Shown: one piece after another, positions 17,984 through 26,578 of the stretch
Position numbering within the stretch: the first letter of the stretch is position 1
Layout of the letters: every line of letters begins with the position of its first letter
Assembly: GCA_937944975.1 (NCBI GenBank)
Contig: CALEBF010000012.1
Span: 124,001-188,000, forward strand
DNA from: an uncultured Mycoplasmatota bacterium
GTDB taxonomy: Bacteria; Bacillota_I; Bacilli_A; RF39; UBA660
DNA: 64,000 nt
Reading direction: 5' to 3'
Position numbers and translations under genes: made by a program
Notes under the pieces: model-generated
Database searches by the model: none
Seen by the model: only the letters and a program-made list of their open reading frames with translations
What the model was told of the DNA's origin: nothing

Positions 17984-18675
17984 ATATTCTCCTCACAACT
18001 TAATCGATCGTTCACAACGTAACTTGCACAGTATAGCCCTGCGACACTCGGTACAAATGCAGTTGATCCAATCACTTTCGTCTCATTGGGACGTGGAAGT
18101 TCTTTGCTGCAAACGACGACGACATCATCGCTTAATCCGCGCTCTCTGATCTTTTTCCTCATCACGCGAGCGAGAGGATCGTTCTGTGTCCGCTTTAACT
18201 CCATAATTTCTACTTTGGTCGCATTTAATTTATTTCCTGTTCCCATACACGAGATTAACTTAATATGATGCGTTTGCGCATACTCGATTAAAGCAAGTTT
18301 GGCATCTACGGTATCACAGGCATCTACGATATAGTCAATTCCATATGGAAAAAGTAAGTCTTCCACTGTCTCAGACGTTAAAAATTCTTGCATTCCAACG
18401 ACTTCACATTCTGGATTGATGTCTTTGATTCTCTCTTTCCATACCTCGACTTTTGCTCTCCCTATATTGGAATGAAGCGCCATCAATTGACGATTCAGAT
18501 TCGTGATGTCGATCGTGTCATGATCGATTAAAATCAGTCTTCCAACGCCACTTCGACACAATGCTTCTGTCGCATAGCTACCTACTCCACCTAGCCCAAC
18601 GACGAGAACTGTCAAGTTTTTAATCTTGTCTATTTTTTCACCGATCAACAATTCAAATCGACTGAATTGATTCAT
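17980..18675 (-). CDS. tcdA: tRNA threonylcarbamoyladenosine dehydratase (TcdA/YrvM), E1-like
   Basis: A 231-residue ThiF/MoeB/HesA-type ATP-dependent enzyme. Visible features: FSRFELLIGEKID at the start, nucleotide-binding GLGGVGSYA (about 28-36), DHDTIDITNLNRQL (about 51-64), DACDTVDAK near 118, and the C-terminal SVAGLYCA. TcdA cyclises t6A37 to ct6A in ANN-decoding tRNAs. In B. subtilis yrvM neighbours the 6S RNA gene bsrA; here a 6S-like RNA lies about 2 kb upstream. The TGA stop overlaps the next start. Confidence 0.9.
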   Translation of the reverse strand: MNQFSRFELLIGEKIDKIKNLTVLVVGLGGVGSYATEALCRSGVGRLILIDHDTIDITNLNRQLMALHSNIGRAKVEVWKERIKDINPECEVVGMQEFLTSETVEDLLFPYGIDYIVDACDTVDAKLALIEYAQTHHIKLISCMGTGNKLNATKVEIMELKRTQNDPLARVMRKKIRERGLSDDVVVVCSKELPRPNETKVIGSTAFVPSVAGLYCASYVVNDRLSCEENI

Positions 18676-18702
18676 TTTCTCACCTCATTCACACATTCCT
18701 TT

Positions 18703-19110
18703 TTACATGACAAAAGGAATACTAGATACATAGTAATATTTTTTCTTTTGAAATAATTGAATCAAGTCTAGTAAAATACCGATTCCAAAAAATCCAAAAG
18801 TAAAGGCATATAAAATTCCCATAAAATATTTACCTTCGTAAAATTTATGACCTCCAAGCCATCCTAGTAATAAACAAAGAGGAATGCTAATCCATTTACA
18901 ATATGGACCACGAATGATTCCGTAATTGACAAATGGACGCTTTTCGTCGCTGTCGAGAGGTCTATTTTGCTCGAATGTCTCTTCCTCTTGATACCTCTCT
19001 TCGTATGGTCTCACTGACTCTTTTTGTTCTAACGTATATCCACAATGCTTACAAATCGTACTACCAGGTCGAATCGTTCCTGCACAGTTAGGACAAATAT
19101 TTTTCTTCAA
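18703..19110 (-). CDS. Zinc-ribbon TM2-domain protein
   Basis: A 135-residue protein. The N terminus is a zinc ribbon (CPNC at 5-8 and CKHC at about 20-23), followed by a charged linker rich in Glu and Arg, and a C-terminal TM2 domain with two membrane helices (LLGWLGGHKFYEGKY, then GIGILLDLIQLF). TM2 proteins are widespread and of unsettled function. The start at 19110 follows AAGGAGG. Monocistronic with its own extended -10 promoter. Confidence 0.85.
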   Translation of the reverse strand: MKKNICPNCAGTIRPGSTICKHCGYTLEQKESVRPYEERYQEEETFEQNRPLDSDEKRPFVNYGIIRGPYCKWISIPLCLLLGWLGGHKFYEGKYFMGILYAFTFGFFGIGILLDLIQLFQKKKYYYVSSIPFVM

Positions 19111-19148
19111 ACTGATTCCTCCTTATCATTCTTATTTGTATGCCTTTT

Positions 19149-19157
19149 ATTATACCA
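19149..19157 (-). promoter_or_regulatory. Extended -10 promoter of the TM2 gene
   Basis: TG-G-TATAAT on the minus strand; no convincing -35. Confidence 0.6.
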
Positions 19158-19168
19158 TGTTTTACGAC

Positions 19169-19196
19169 AAAAGGAAAGACACGTACGTGTCTTTCC
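19169..19196 (-). terminator. metK terminator
   Basis: A perfect self-complementary stem, GGAAAGACACG with its inverse, centred on TACGTA-like sequence, followed by TTTT on the minus strand. Confidence 0.85.
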
Positions 19197-19226
19197 AACT
19201 TGATTTTCATGCCTTTTTCAAAAAAG

Positions 19227-20390
19227 TTAAAGCGTTTTTAACGCTTCCTTGATCGCGTCCACTTTGTCAGTTTGTTCCCATGGTAACGAACTTGCATTCC
19301 ATCCAAAGTGTCCATAATTAGATAGTGTTTGGAATTCTACTTTGTCTAAAGAAAGTGCTTCTATCATCTGTGACGGTCTAAAATCAAACACGGTTTCAAT
19401 GACGTGAAGAAGCGTCTCTTCTGGATATCGTGCAGTATCGAACGTGTCGATCGAAATCGAGATTGGATTTGCCACTCCAATCGCATAACTTACGGAAACT
19501 TCACATTTACGACAACAATTTGCAGCAACTAAATTCTTTGCAACATATCTCGTATAATAAGTGGCTGTACGGTCTACCTTGGTCGCATCTTTTCCACTAA
19601 AAGCACCTCCACCGTGATGGCCAATTCCACCATAAGTATCAGCGATAATCTTTCTTCCCGTTAAACCACTATCCGCAGCAGGTCCACCTAGGACAAAGCG
19701 TCCTGTCGGATTGACTAAAATCTGAATTGAAGCACTGTCCCATCTTGCTTCTAATACTGGATCGATGACGTGTGTTAGTAAGTCTTTACGCAGTTGTGCT
19801 AGTTCAATATTCGGCTCATGCTGTGTCGATATCAATATCGTTTGAATGCGTACAGGCTCCTCTCCATCGTATTCCATCGTTACCTGTGTTTTTCCATCTG
19901 GTCTTAAATATGGAATCAATTGTTCCTTTCGTACTACTTCTAAACGGTGCGCTAGTTTCGTTGCAAGTTCGTATGGATATGGCATTTTATTTTCCGTATC
20001 GGAACAAGCGTATCCATACATCATTCCTTGATCACCAGCACCCAATTGTCCAACGACATCTCGTGCTTGGTCGACTCCCATCGAAATATCCTCAGACTGC
20101 GTACGAATGTCTATATCGATTGGAATCGTATTTCCATTAAATTCTAAAGTATCATGATCATAGCCGATTTCACAGATCGTTTTTCTGATGAGTGGTTCTA
20201 TTTCTATTTTTGCCTTAGAACGAACTTCTCCCATGACAAATACGCGACGATAACTCATCGATACCTCGATTGCCACATGACTCTCTGGATCTTCTTTCTT
20301 ATATGCATCTAAAATGGCATCTGCAACTTGATCACACACTTTATCAGGATGCCCACAAGTGACAGACTCACATGTTACTAATCTCTTCAT
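19227..20390 (-). CDS. metK: S-adenosylmethionine synthetase
   Basis: A 387-residue MetK, which makes SAM from methionine and ATP. Family motifs: CGHPDKVCDQ (12-21), GAGDQGMMYGYA (about 116-127) and GGGAFSGKDATKVDR (about 247-261). Length is normal for the family. It is preceded by a SAM-I riboswitch with an intrinsic terminator, so expression should fall when SAM is plentiful. The ATG at 20390 follows GGAGGA. Confidence 0.97.
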   Translation of the reverse strand: MKRLVTCESVTCGHPDKVCDQVADAILDAYKKEDPESHVAIEVSMSYRRVFVMGEVRSKAKIEIEPLIRKTICEIGYDHDTLEFNGNTIPIDIDIRTQSEDISMGVDQARDVVGQLGAGDQGMMYGYACSDTENKMPYPYELATKLAHRLEVVRKEQLIPYLRPDGKTQVTMEYDGEEPVRIQTILISTQHEPNIELAQLRKDLLTHVIDPVLEARWDSASIQILVNPTGRFVLGGPAADSGLTGRKIIADTYGGIGHHGGGAFSGKDATKVDRTATYYTRYVAKNLVAANCCRKCEVSVSYAIGVANPISISIDTFDTARYPEETLLHVIETVFDFRPSQMIEALSLDKVEFQTLSNYGHFGWNASSLPWEQTDKVDAIKEALKTL

Positions 20391-20404
20391 TTTTATCCTC
20401 CACT

Positions 20405-20527
20405 AAAAAACTCCCTAGAAAGACTAAGGAGCACTCCTCATCTTTCGGTTTCCCGTAGGTTAGCACCACACACTATGGTAGGTTGCTGGGTTTCACAGGG
20501 CCTATCCCTCCACCACTCTTGATAAGG
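20405..20527 (-). promoter_or_regulatory. SAM-I (S-box) riboswitch with terminator, controls metK
   Basis: Aptamer 20436-20527 on the minus strand. The 7-base P1 (CCTTATC with GATGAGG) encloses the S-box core elements AGAGTGGTGGAGGGA, GGCCCTGTGAAACCC, GGCAACC-like (AGCAACC) and GGTGCTAA. Downstream is a terminator hairpin, CTCCTTAG with CTAGGGAG, and six Ts (20431-20405). The 3' P1 strand (GATGAGGAG) can alternatively pair with the terminator's CTCCTTA, giving the antiterminator. The design is OFF at high SAM. Confidence 0.95.
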
Positions 20528-20540
20528 TTACATACAATAT

Positions 20541-20706
20541 AAATGCTAGAAGGACAGTTAACGATAAAACCCAGTCTCCCAGGTGGGCATCACATGAAAC
20601 ACATTAGGATCCTTGCTCACAAGGGCAAGTTTTCAACACCGTATTTCAATTAGATTCCCAATCGTTATATTTTAGAGTTTTTTCTTAATCTTTATCCCTC
20701 TAGCAT
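20541..20706 (-). ncRNA. ssrS: Probable 6S RNA (SsrS-like), rod-shaped 166-nt RNA
   Basis: The outer arms AAATGCTAGA (20541-20550) and TCTAGCATTT (20699-20708) are perfectly complementary, and pairing continues 3 bp past a mismatch. Inner pairs (AACGAT with ATCGTT, GGTG with CACC, CCTTG hairpin CAAGG) give one long rod with an internal bubble, as in 6S RNA, which mimics an open promoter and binds RNA polymerase. An extended -10 (20711-20719) places the 5' end at the outer stem, also as in 6S. No U-tract follows, so the 3' end may come from processing. I assign 6S on structure and size, not on a search. Confidence 0.55.
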
Positions 20707-20710
20707 TTTC

Positions 20711-20719
20711 ATTATATCA
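20711..20719 (-). promoter_or_regulatory. Extended -10 promoter of the 6S-like RNA
   Basis: TG-A-TATAAT on the minus strand; predicted transcription start near 20704-20705, at the base of the RNA's closing stem. I see no separate strong promoter between this RNA and the metK riboswitch. Confidence 0.65.
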
Positions 20720-20765
20720 CAATTATATGTGAAAAGATAGTGGTTATGTAGTTTTTTTGCCTAAA

Positions 20766-21599
20766 TTATTTTTCTTGTTTTTCTTTCTCATAGTATTCTA
20801 AAAAACTATGTTTTTCTCCATTCCAACGATACCCTAAGATCGTATTTATGTTTACGTTTTCACTCGATTTAAAAATATGGATATCCGCATCCTCGTATAA
20901 GTCTACCAATTCTCTTACAAGTCTTTTCATTTCTTCTCTTTTCCCACTACCTTTTTTCGTAACAGAACATGCGCAATCGATAAACGAAAGTTCATTATAA
21001 CGAACCCATGCTTCTATATCTTTTTCCTTGATGTAGTAAAGAGGACGAATGAGTTCCATTCCTTCAAAGTTGTCGCTATGAAGTTTCGGCAACATAGAAG
21101 AATATTGACCAGTATAGATCATGTTTAAAAGAATCGTTTCGATCACATCGTTAAAATGATGTCCTAAAGCAATTTTGTTACAACCTAATTCTTTTGCTTT
21201 CGCATACAAATTTCCTCTTCTCATGCGGGCACATAAATAACACGGTGTATTATTGTAACCAACGCTTGTCTTTTCTGCGACCTTAAAAATATCAGCACGA
21301 AAAATCTCAGCATCGATATGAAGTTTCTTCAAGTTTTCTTCTACTTTCTTTCGATTCTCCTCCTGATACCCTGGATCCATCACGATATAACTCACATCAA
21401 AGTCGAATTGTCCATGACGTTTTAACTCCTCCATACATTTCGCAAGTAACATAGAATCTTTCCCACCACTAATGCATACAGCAATGTGATCATTCGGCTG
21501 TATCAAATCATAATCTTTAATGCCTCTCACAAACTTACTCCATAACTTACGACGATATTTTTTTATAATACTTTTTTCTATTTTGCGATATTCTTCCAT
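20766..21599 (-). CDS. TtcA-family tRNA thiolation ATPase-like protein
   Basis: A 277-residue PP-loop ATPase with SGGKDS near 44-49, a CxxC (PCYLCARMRRG, about 119-129), GHHFNDVIETILLN, and a further Cys pair (IDCACSV, near 206-212). This is the layout of TtcA/TilS-like enzymes that activate tRNA bases with ATP and transfer sulfur through an iron-sulfur cluster. I chose ATG 21599 because AGGAGG lies five bases upstream. True TtcA activity (2-thiocytidine 32) is inferred from the family; paralogs of unknown target exist in Bacillota. Confidence 0.8.
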   Translation of the reverse strand: MEEYRKIEKSIIKKYRRKLWSKFVRGIKDYDLIQPNDHIAVCISGGKDSMLLAKCMEELKRHGQFDFDVSYIVMDPGYQEENRKKVEENLKKLHIDAEIFRADIFKVAEKTSVGYNNTPCYLCARMRRGNLYAKAKELGCNKIALGHHFNDVIETILLNMIYTGQYSSMLPKLHSDNFEGMELIRPLYYIKEKDIEAWVRYNELSFIDCACSVTKKGSGKREEMKRLVRELVDLYEDADIHIFKSSENVNINTILGYRWNGEKHSFLEYYEKEKQEK

Positions 21600-21648
21600 A
21601 ACGACCTCCTCATTTATCATATCATAAAAAAAGAGATTATCTCAATCT

Positions 21649-22464
21649 CTATAATACGAATAACGTCCATAAAATAACGATAATTCCCATAGCAACACGA
21701 TACCACATAAAAATTTTGAAATCGTGTTTTTTAATATATTTCATTAAAAATTCGATACATAAAAGTCCCGTAATAAATGCTACTAAGATACCAATTGCAA
21801 AAATTCCTACATTAGATGCAATCAGCGTCACTGTGTTATCTTTGAGCAGGGTTAAGAAAGAGGCGCCAAAGATAACTGGAGCGGATAGATAGAATGAAAA
21901 TTTTGCTGCATCCTCACGATTCAACTTCATTGCGCGTGCTGCAGAAATCGTCGTTCCACTTCTCGAGAAACCTGGAATTAAAGCAAATACTTGAGCACAT
22001 CCGATTACGAGAGCATCCGTCCATTTCATGTCCTCAAATGATTTTTTCTGCTTAAAATAGACATCTGCTAGATAGATGATAATTCCCATAAAAATAAGAG
22101 CACAAGCGATCAAAATAAAGTTTCCTCGAAGCAGTTCTTCAATCGTCTCTTCAAATAAAACACCAAAAATAGCCGCTGGAATCGTCGCGATTAAGATAAA
22201 CCACATCAATTTCCCATCTGTCGATTTTGGCTTTGTAAACCCACTGATTAAAATCTTCCAGAAATCTTTAAAAAAATAAATCAAAATGGCAAGTAACGTT
22301 CCTAAATGTAATGCGATATCAAACGTCATTGAAATATTACTTCCAATTTCACTTCCAATTCCAAAAACATCTCTAAAAATAATAAGATGAGCCGAAGAAG
22401 AAATCGGTAAAAATTCTGCGATCCCTTGTACGATTCCTAAAATAATCACTTCTATCCAAAGCAT
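21649..22464 (-). CDS. uppP: Undecaprenyl-diphosphatase UppP/BacA
   Basis: A 271-residue integral membrane phosphatase that converts undecaprenyl diphosphate to the monophosphate carrier. Motif 1 is GIVQGIAEFLPISSSAH (near residues 9-25, with the catalytic Glu); motif 2 is PGFSRSGTT (near 168-176). The ATG at 22464 begins one base after the DUF368 stop and uses an AGGAG located inside that gene, so the two proteins are translationally coupled. Confidence 0.93.
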   Translation of the reverse strand: MLWIEVIILGIVQGIAEFLPISSSAHLIIFRDVFGIGSEIGSNISMTFDIALHLGTLLAILIYFFKDFWKILISGFTKPKSTDGKLMWFILIATIPAAIFGVLFEETIEELLRGNFILIACALIFMGIIIYLADVYFKQKKSFEDMKWTDALVIGCAQVFALIPGFSRSGTTISAARAMKLNREDAAKFSFYLSAPVIFGASFLTLLKDNTVTLIASNVGIFAIGILVAFITGLLCIEFLMKYIKKHDFKIFMWYRVAMGIIVILWTLFVL

Positions 22465-22465
22465 G

Positions 22466-23341
22466 TTATTCATCTCCTAACTTATAGGCAATGACTCCAC
22501 CAATTGCCATAAAAATAATTCCTATTAAAACTTGTGGTATAGAAAATACTAAAGTTTCTACCTCATTATAAGTAGAAATTGGAATAGCGAGGATACTTGC
22601 AAAAATGAATCCTAATACTCCATAATATGTCTTTGATTCAAACTTTTTCAGTAAAAATTCGATGATTTTAGAAATGAGCACAATTCCTACTAACACACCG
22701 ACACCAAAGACGCCTGCAATCACAATATTTTCTCCTAAATTTTCAAACTTGGTAAGAGCCTTCACAATCTTTAGAATTGGATAGTAATATCCGAGTAACA
22801 TCAATACTAAAGAACCACTTACTCCTGGGATTACCATCGTTGCAGCAGCAATCACTCCGACGCAAAATAGAATCAGGTATCCCCAAAGATCTAGTCCATT
22901 CAAATTCACTTTTGCGGTTGTTCCAAATAATTGGTCTGCAAATGCCATCACGATAACGAGCGAAAAAGTCATGAGAAGAATGATCCAACTAGAGATTTCT
23001 TTTCCCTCCTTCTTCCCTTTGACTTTGCGATATAACATCGGAATACCTCCAATTACGAGCCCCACGAAAAATAGTGTCGTCGGAATTGGAAAATGCTCGT
23101 ACGAGTAATCGATCACGCGACTCATCGATAAAATAGCAAGGCAAAGTCCAATCGCGATTGGTAATAAGAACTTAATATTTTCTTTTAAGTTAGAGAAAAA
23201 GTGACTGATTGCTCCAATAAAACGTTCGTAAATTCCGAGTGTTAAAGCAAGTGTACCACCACTGACTCCTGGAATAATGTTAGCGATTCCCATGATAAAA
23301 CCTTTTACTCCAAGAATGATATTTTCCTTTATTTTCTTCAT
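22466..23341 (-). CDS. DUF368 membrane protein, undecaprenyl-phosphate flippase-like (PopT family)
   Basis: A 291-residue polytopic protein with the DUF368 signatures: N-terminal GIANIIPGVSGGTLALTLGI (about 17-36) and a second, inverted-repeat-like copy VIPGVSGSLVLMLLGYY (about 167-183). DUF368 proteins (PopT) were shown to act as undecaprenyl-phosphate translocases in other bacteria. It directly precedes and overlaps the ribosome-binding site of uppP, so this operon would dephosphorylate the carrier outside and return it to the cytosol. An extended -10 at 23371-23379 drives it. Confidence 0.85.
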   Translation of the reverse strand: MKKIKENIILGVKGFIMGIANIIPGVSGGTLALTLGIYERFIGAISHFFSNLKENIKFLLPIAIGLCLAILSMSRVIDYSYEHFPIPTTLFFVGLVIGGIPMLYRKVKGKKEGKEISSWIILLMTFSLVIVMAFADQLFGTTAKVNLNGLDLWGYLILFCVGVIAAATMVIPGVSGSLVLMLLGYYYPILKIVKALTKFENLGENIVIAGVFGVGVLVGIVLISKIIEFLLKKFESKTYYGVLGFIFASILAIPISTYNEVETLVFSIPQVLIGIIFMAIGGVIAYKLGDE

Positions 23342-23370
23342 GTACTCACTCCTTTTATTTTGACTTATCC

Positions 23371-23379
23371 ATTATACCA
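23371..23379 (-). promoter_or_regulatory. Extended -10 promoter of the DUF368-uppP operon
   Basis: TG-G-TATAAT on the minus strand, 30 bases before the DUF368 start codon; no clear -35. Confidence 0.55.
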
Positions 23380-23397
23380 TATTTTACTTCTTTTGTT

Positions 23398-26300
23398 CTA
23401 TTTTATTTCACGATAAATTCCATCTATAATAGAATACAAATAACATTTGATCTCTTTGTTCGTAATCTTTTTTAAATACGCCCTGTACCCATTCAATTGG
23501 TCATCGTAACTTTTAGAATCGATCTTCTTTAATTTATAATCGACGATCAAGAATGTGTGTTCCGTTTCGATCATTAAATCGATCATACCATGCCTGTCCT
23601 CATCAGTAAATTCATATTCTCGGTAAATCTCAATTGGTTGAATATCTTTTAAGAACGCCACTTGAAAAAATTGCTCTATTAATTTTGTGATCGATGAATC
23701 AATGTGATGTTCTTGATAAAGTGATTCTCTATTATCCCAATCGATCAATTCTAACAGTCTATGAAATTCCGTTCCTTTTTCCATCATTTCTCTTTCTTTT
23801 AAATCCGGTAACGTACTTTTCTTGGAATATCTTCCTCTTTGGCGTTCTTCTTTTTTTCCTTCGTAGTGAAAGTATGTAAACGGACTTGTAACTTCGCCTT
23901 CTCTTTCTATCGTTGGTATCTTATCATAATCGTGAGTACAAGCGGTATCATCTAAGCTTACACTGCGACAATAAGGTTTCAATGCATTCTTAATCGATAT
24001 CAACATATCGAGAAAGCTTCGATATCGAAGTTTGTTCGTATCTGTCGTATCATCAATTTCTTGCTCGTAATCTTGTAGAGGTGCTACCATGATCATCTTT
24101 TCTTTGGCACGTGTCGTCGCAACATAAAATAGACGAATCTTTTCAGAGATATTTTTCTCATAATATTCTTCTTTTACGAGTGTTTTTAAAATCGTATCTT
24201 TGAGTCCTTCCTTCCATACAGGTAGGACAAATCCGTACGTCTGATTTAACGAGTAACGATCTTTAAAGTCTTCCTTAGAAAATGTCTTATATAGACCACT
24301 ATAATAGCAAAGTGGAAACTCCAGTCCTTTCGACTTATGAATCGTCATCAATTGCACTGCATTCTGCGTTTCTTTTCCCATTTGAAACTGAACGTCGATT
24401 TTCTCCTCGTATGCGGTTTTAAAGTAATCTGTAAACTGTGGCAAATCGTATCCAAGTTTCTCTAAAGACTGTGCGAGATTCAGACAATATTCCATCTTCG
24501 CATGAGTTAGAGCAACATCTGTCTTCGTCATTAACTTTTCATAAAAGTGAAATGTCTCCAAAATTTTTCTTAAGATTTGTTCTAAAGAAAGTGTCGGTAA
24601 CAACTGATATACTTCTCGTATGTTAGATAAAGCTTCCACCAATGATTCTCTTTCTTTCCATGCTTGATAGAAAGAGATATTCTTTTCTTTTGCATCTAAA
24701 AACAATGAAAAGATTTCTTCATCTTGGTAGGAAAAGAGAAAACTACGAAGTAATCCCATCACGTGATGACGGAACGTCGTACTGTTGTAATCTTTTTTTT
24801 GCATACAAGTTAAAATCGTAAGGATACTATGCAAGACAAAGATCTCATCAGAAATCACAAATCCATCTTCTTTATGAATATTCATTGGTATTTGTAAATA
24901 TGTAAATATCTTTTTATATAGTTCGAAATTCGTCTTACGGTCCATTAATATCGTAATATCACGATATTCTAAATCTCTAATTTTTCCCTCTTTCATATCG
25001 AACACTGGATAGTGCTCTTTTATTTTTTTTGCAATGTCAGAAGCGATTAAAAACGCTTCGATCTCTTCTTTTCGATAACTGCGATCGAGATAAGCATAGT
25101 CTAAAACTTCCAACTGATGATCAACTTCACACGCACCTTTTTCTTCGTATGAAGTGTTTCCGAAGATCATCTCGTGCCCTTCTGTATAGTTGACTCCTCC
25201 CAATCTCTCATTCATCCACCGTTCGAACAAGAAGTTGATCGAAGATAAGACTTCTCTTCTCGAACGAAAGTTTTTCATAAGATCGATCTTACAACCAACA
25301 TTAGGATCTTGATAAGATTTATACTTTTCCATAAAAAGCGATGGATTGGCATTACGGAAACTATAGATCGATTGTTTCACATCTCCTACCATATAGACAT
25401 TATTGTTGGCGATGAGAGAAATAAAGTAATCTCCAATATCGTTCGTATCTTGATATTCGTCGATCATAATTTCCTTGATCTTCGACTGATACTGTTTTCG
25501 AATATCCGGATACTTTTCGAAGAGTATCACTCCAAAACGAGTAATATCGCTAAATTCAAATACTTGATATTTTTTCTTTAGTGCCATGAGTTTTTCTTCA
25601 AATCGTTTTAAAATCTTGATTACAGCTTTCGCACTCTCTTTCGTGCTTCTATATTCATCGATCATAGACTGTGCGCTTTCGTAATCACATAACTCTTTTA
25701 TCGCTTGATAATATTTCTTGAGAGGATCGTAATACTTTTTAACTTCTTCCTTTTCTTCATCCTCTACTTTCTTACTCGTCGTCATGCTCGGTAACGACTT
25801 TGGTAATAATGCTACGATCTCATCGTAAGTATTCACATGTTCTAGAGGTTCTAAAATCGTATACAACTTTTCATACCAGTCTCTTAAAACTTCGTTATGT
25901 ATGACATCTTCCATCTGCTCTAAGATTCTAAGCATAGAATCTTTCTCTCTTAGAATTACCTTTGTATAATCATGAATTAGTTTCTCTTCGAAAGAAGGAT
26001 TATAATGTGTCGACTCATAAGTATCTAAAAAGTCATCTTTCTTTTGAATCGTCTCTAATTTACGATACATTGATAGCATCGCCGTCTGCATCTTTTGATC
26101 ACTTTTCAAAGTAAAAGTATCCATGAATGCTAGAAAGCATGGATCTTCTTCCTCGAACAATTCTCTAAACACGTCATCCATCAATTCTTTTTTCTTACTT
26201 TCGATCATGACGCTATCGCAAATATTTACATCTTTTTCAAGTCCTAATAGATAGTGATACTTTTTGACGAGGGCTAAACTATAGCTATCAAATGTACAAA

Positions 26301-26577
26301 TATCTGCTGTATCTAGTAGATCCAACTGAGAAGCGAGCGCGACATTCCCTGCCTCTACTTCTTTCACGAGTTTTTTTCGTACACGTTCTTTCATCTCGAA
26401 AGCTGCTGCATTGGTGAAGGTTAAAACGACGAGTTCGGAAAGAGAGATTCCCGATTTTAACTTTTCGATAATTCTCTCTGTTAATACAGCAGTTTTACCA
26501 CTTCCTGCTCCAGCACTGACGATAATATTATGCCCAGTTTCATAAATTGCCTGTTGTTGTTCTTCTGTAAAGTGCAT
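23398..26577 (-). CDS. addA: AddA helicase-nuclease subunit
   Basis: A 1059-residue UvrD-like helicase fused to a RecB-type nuclease. Walker A is GAGSGKTAV (22-30), helicase motif II is IMIDEYQDTND (about 368-378), and a C-terminal nuclease motif DYKLKK lies near 1012. AddAB processes double-strand breaks for homologous recombination and Chi recognition. It is somewhat shorter than the usual AddA of about 1230 residues. The start is 1 base after the addB stop, as expected for the operon order addB-addA. Confidence 0.93.
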   Translation of the reverse strand: MHFTEEQQQAIYETGHNIIVSAGAGSGKTAVLTERIIEKLKSGISLSELVVLTFTNAAAFEMKERVRKKLVKEVEAGNVALASQLDLLDTADICTFDSYSLALVKKYHYLLGLEKDVNICDSVMIESKKKELMDDVFRELFEEEDPCFLAFMDTFTLKSDQKMQTAMLSMYRKLETIQKKDDFLDTYESTHYNPSFEEKLIHDYTKVILREKDSMLRILEQMEDVIHNEVLRDWYEKLYTILEPLEHVNTYDEIVALLPKSLPSMTTSKKVEDEEKEEVKKYYDPLKKYYQAIKELCDYESAQSMIDEYRSTKESAKAVIKILKRFEEKLMALKKKYQVFEFSDITRFGVILFEKYPDIRKQYQSKIKEIMIDEYQDTNDIGDYFISLIANNNVYMVGDVKQSIYSFRNANPSLFMEKYKSYQDPNVGCKIDLMKNFRSRREVLSSINFLFERWMNERLGGVNYTEGHEMIFGNTSYEEKGACEVDHQLEVLDYAYLDRSYRKEEIEAFLIASDIAKKIKEHYPVFDMKEGKIRDLEYRDITILMDRKTNFELYKKIFTYLQIPMNIHKEDGFVISDEIFVLHSILTILTCMQKKDYNSTTFRHHVMGLLRSFLFSYQDEEIFSLFLDAKEKNISFYQAWKERESLVEALSNIREVYQLLPTLSLEQILRKILETFHFYEKLMTKTDVALTHAKMEYCLNLAQSLEKLGYDLPQFTDYFKTAYEEKIDVQFQMGKETQNAVQLMTIHKSKGLEFPLCYYSGLYKTFSKEDFKDRYSLNQTYGFVLPVWKEGLKDTILKTLVKEEYYEKNISEKIRLFYVATTRAKEKMIMVAPLQDYEQEIDDTTDTNKLRYRSFLDMLISIKNALKPYCRSVSLDDTACTHDYDKIPTIEREGEVTSPFTYFHYEGKKEERQRGRYSKKSTLPDLKEREMMEKGTEFHRLLELIDWDNRESLYQEHHIDSSITKLIEQFFQVAFLKDIQPIEIYREYEFTDEDRHGMIDLMIETEHTFLIVDYKLKKIDSKSYDDQLNGYRAYLKKITNKEIKCYLYSIIDGIYREIK

Positions 26578-26578
26578 C

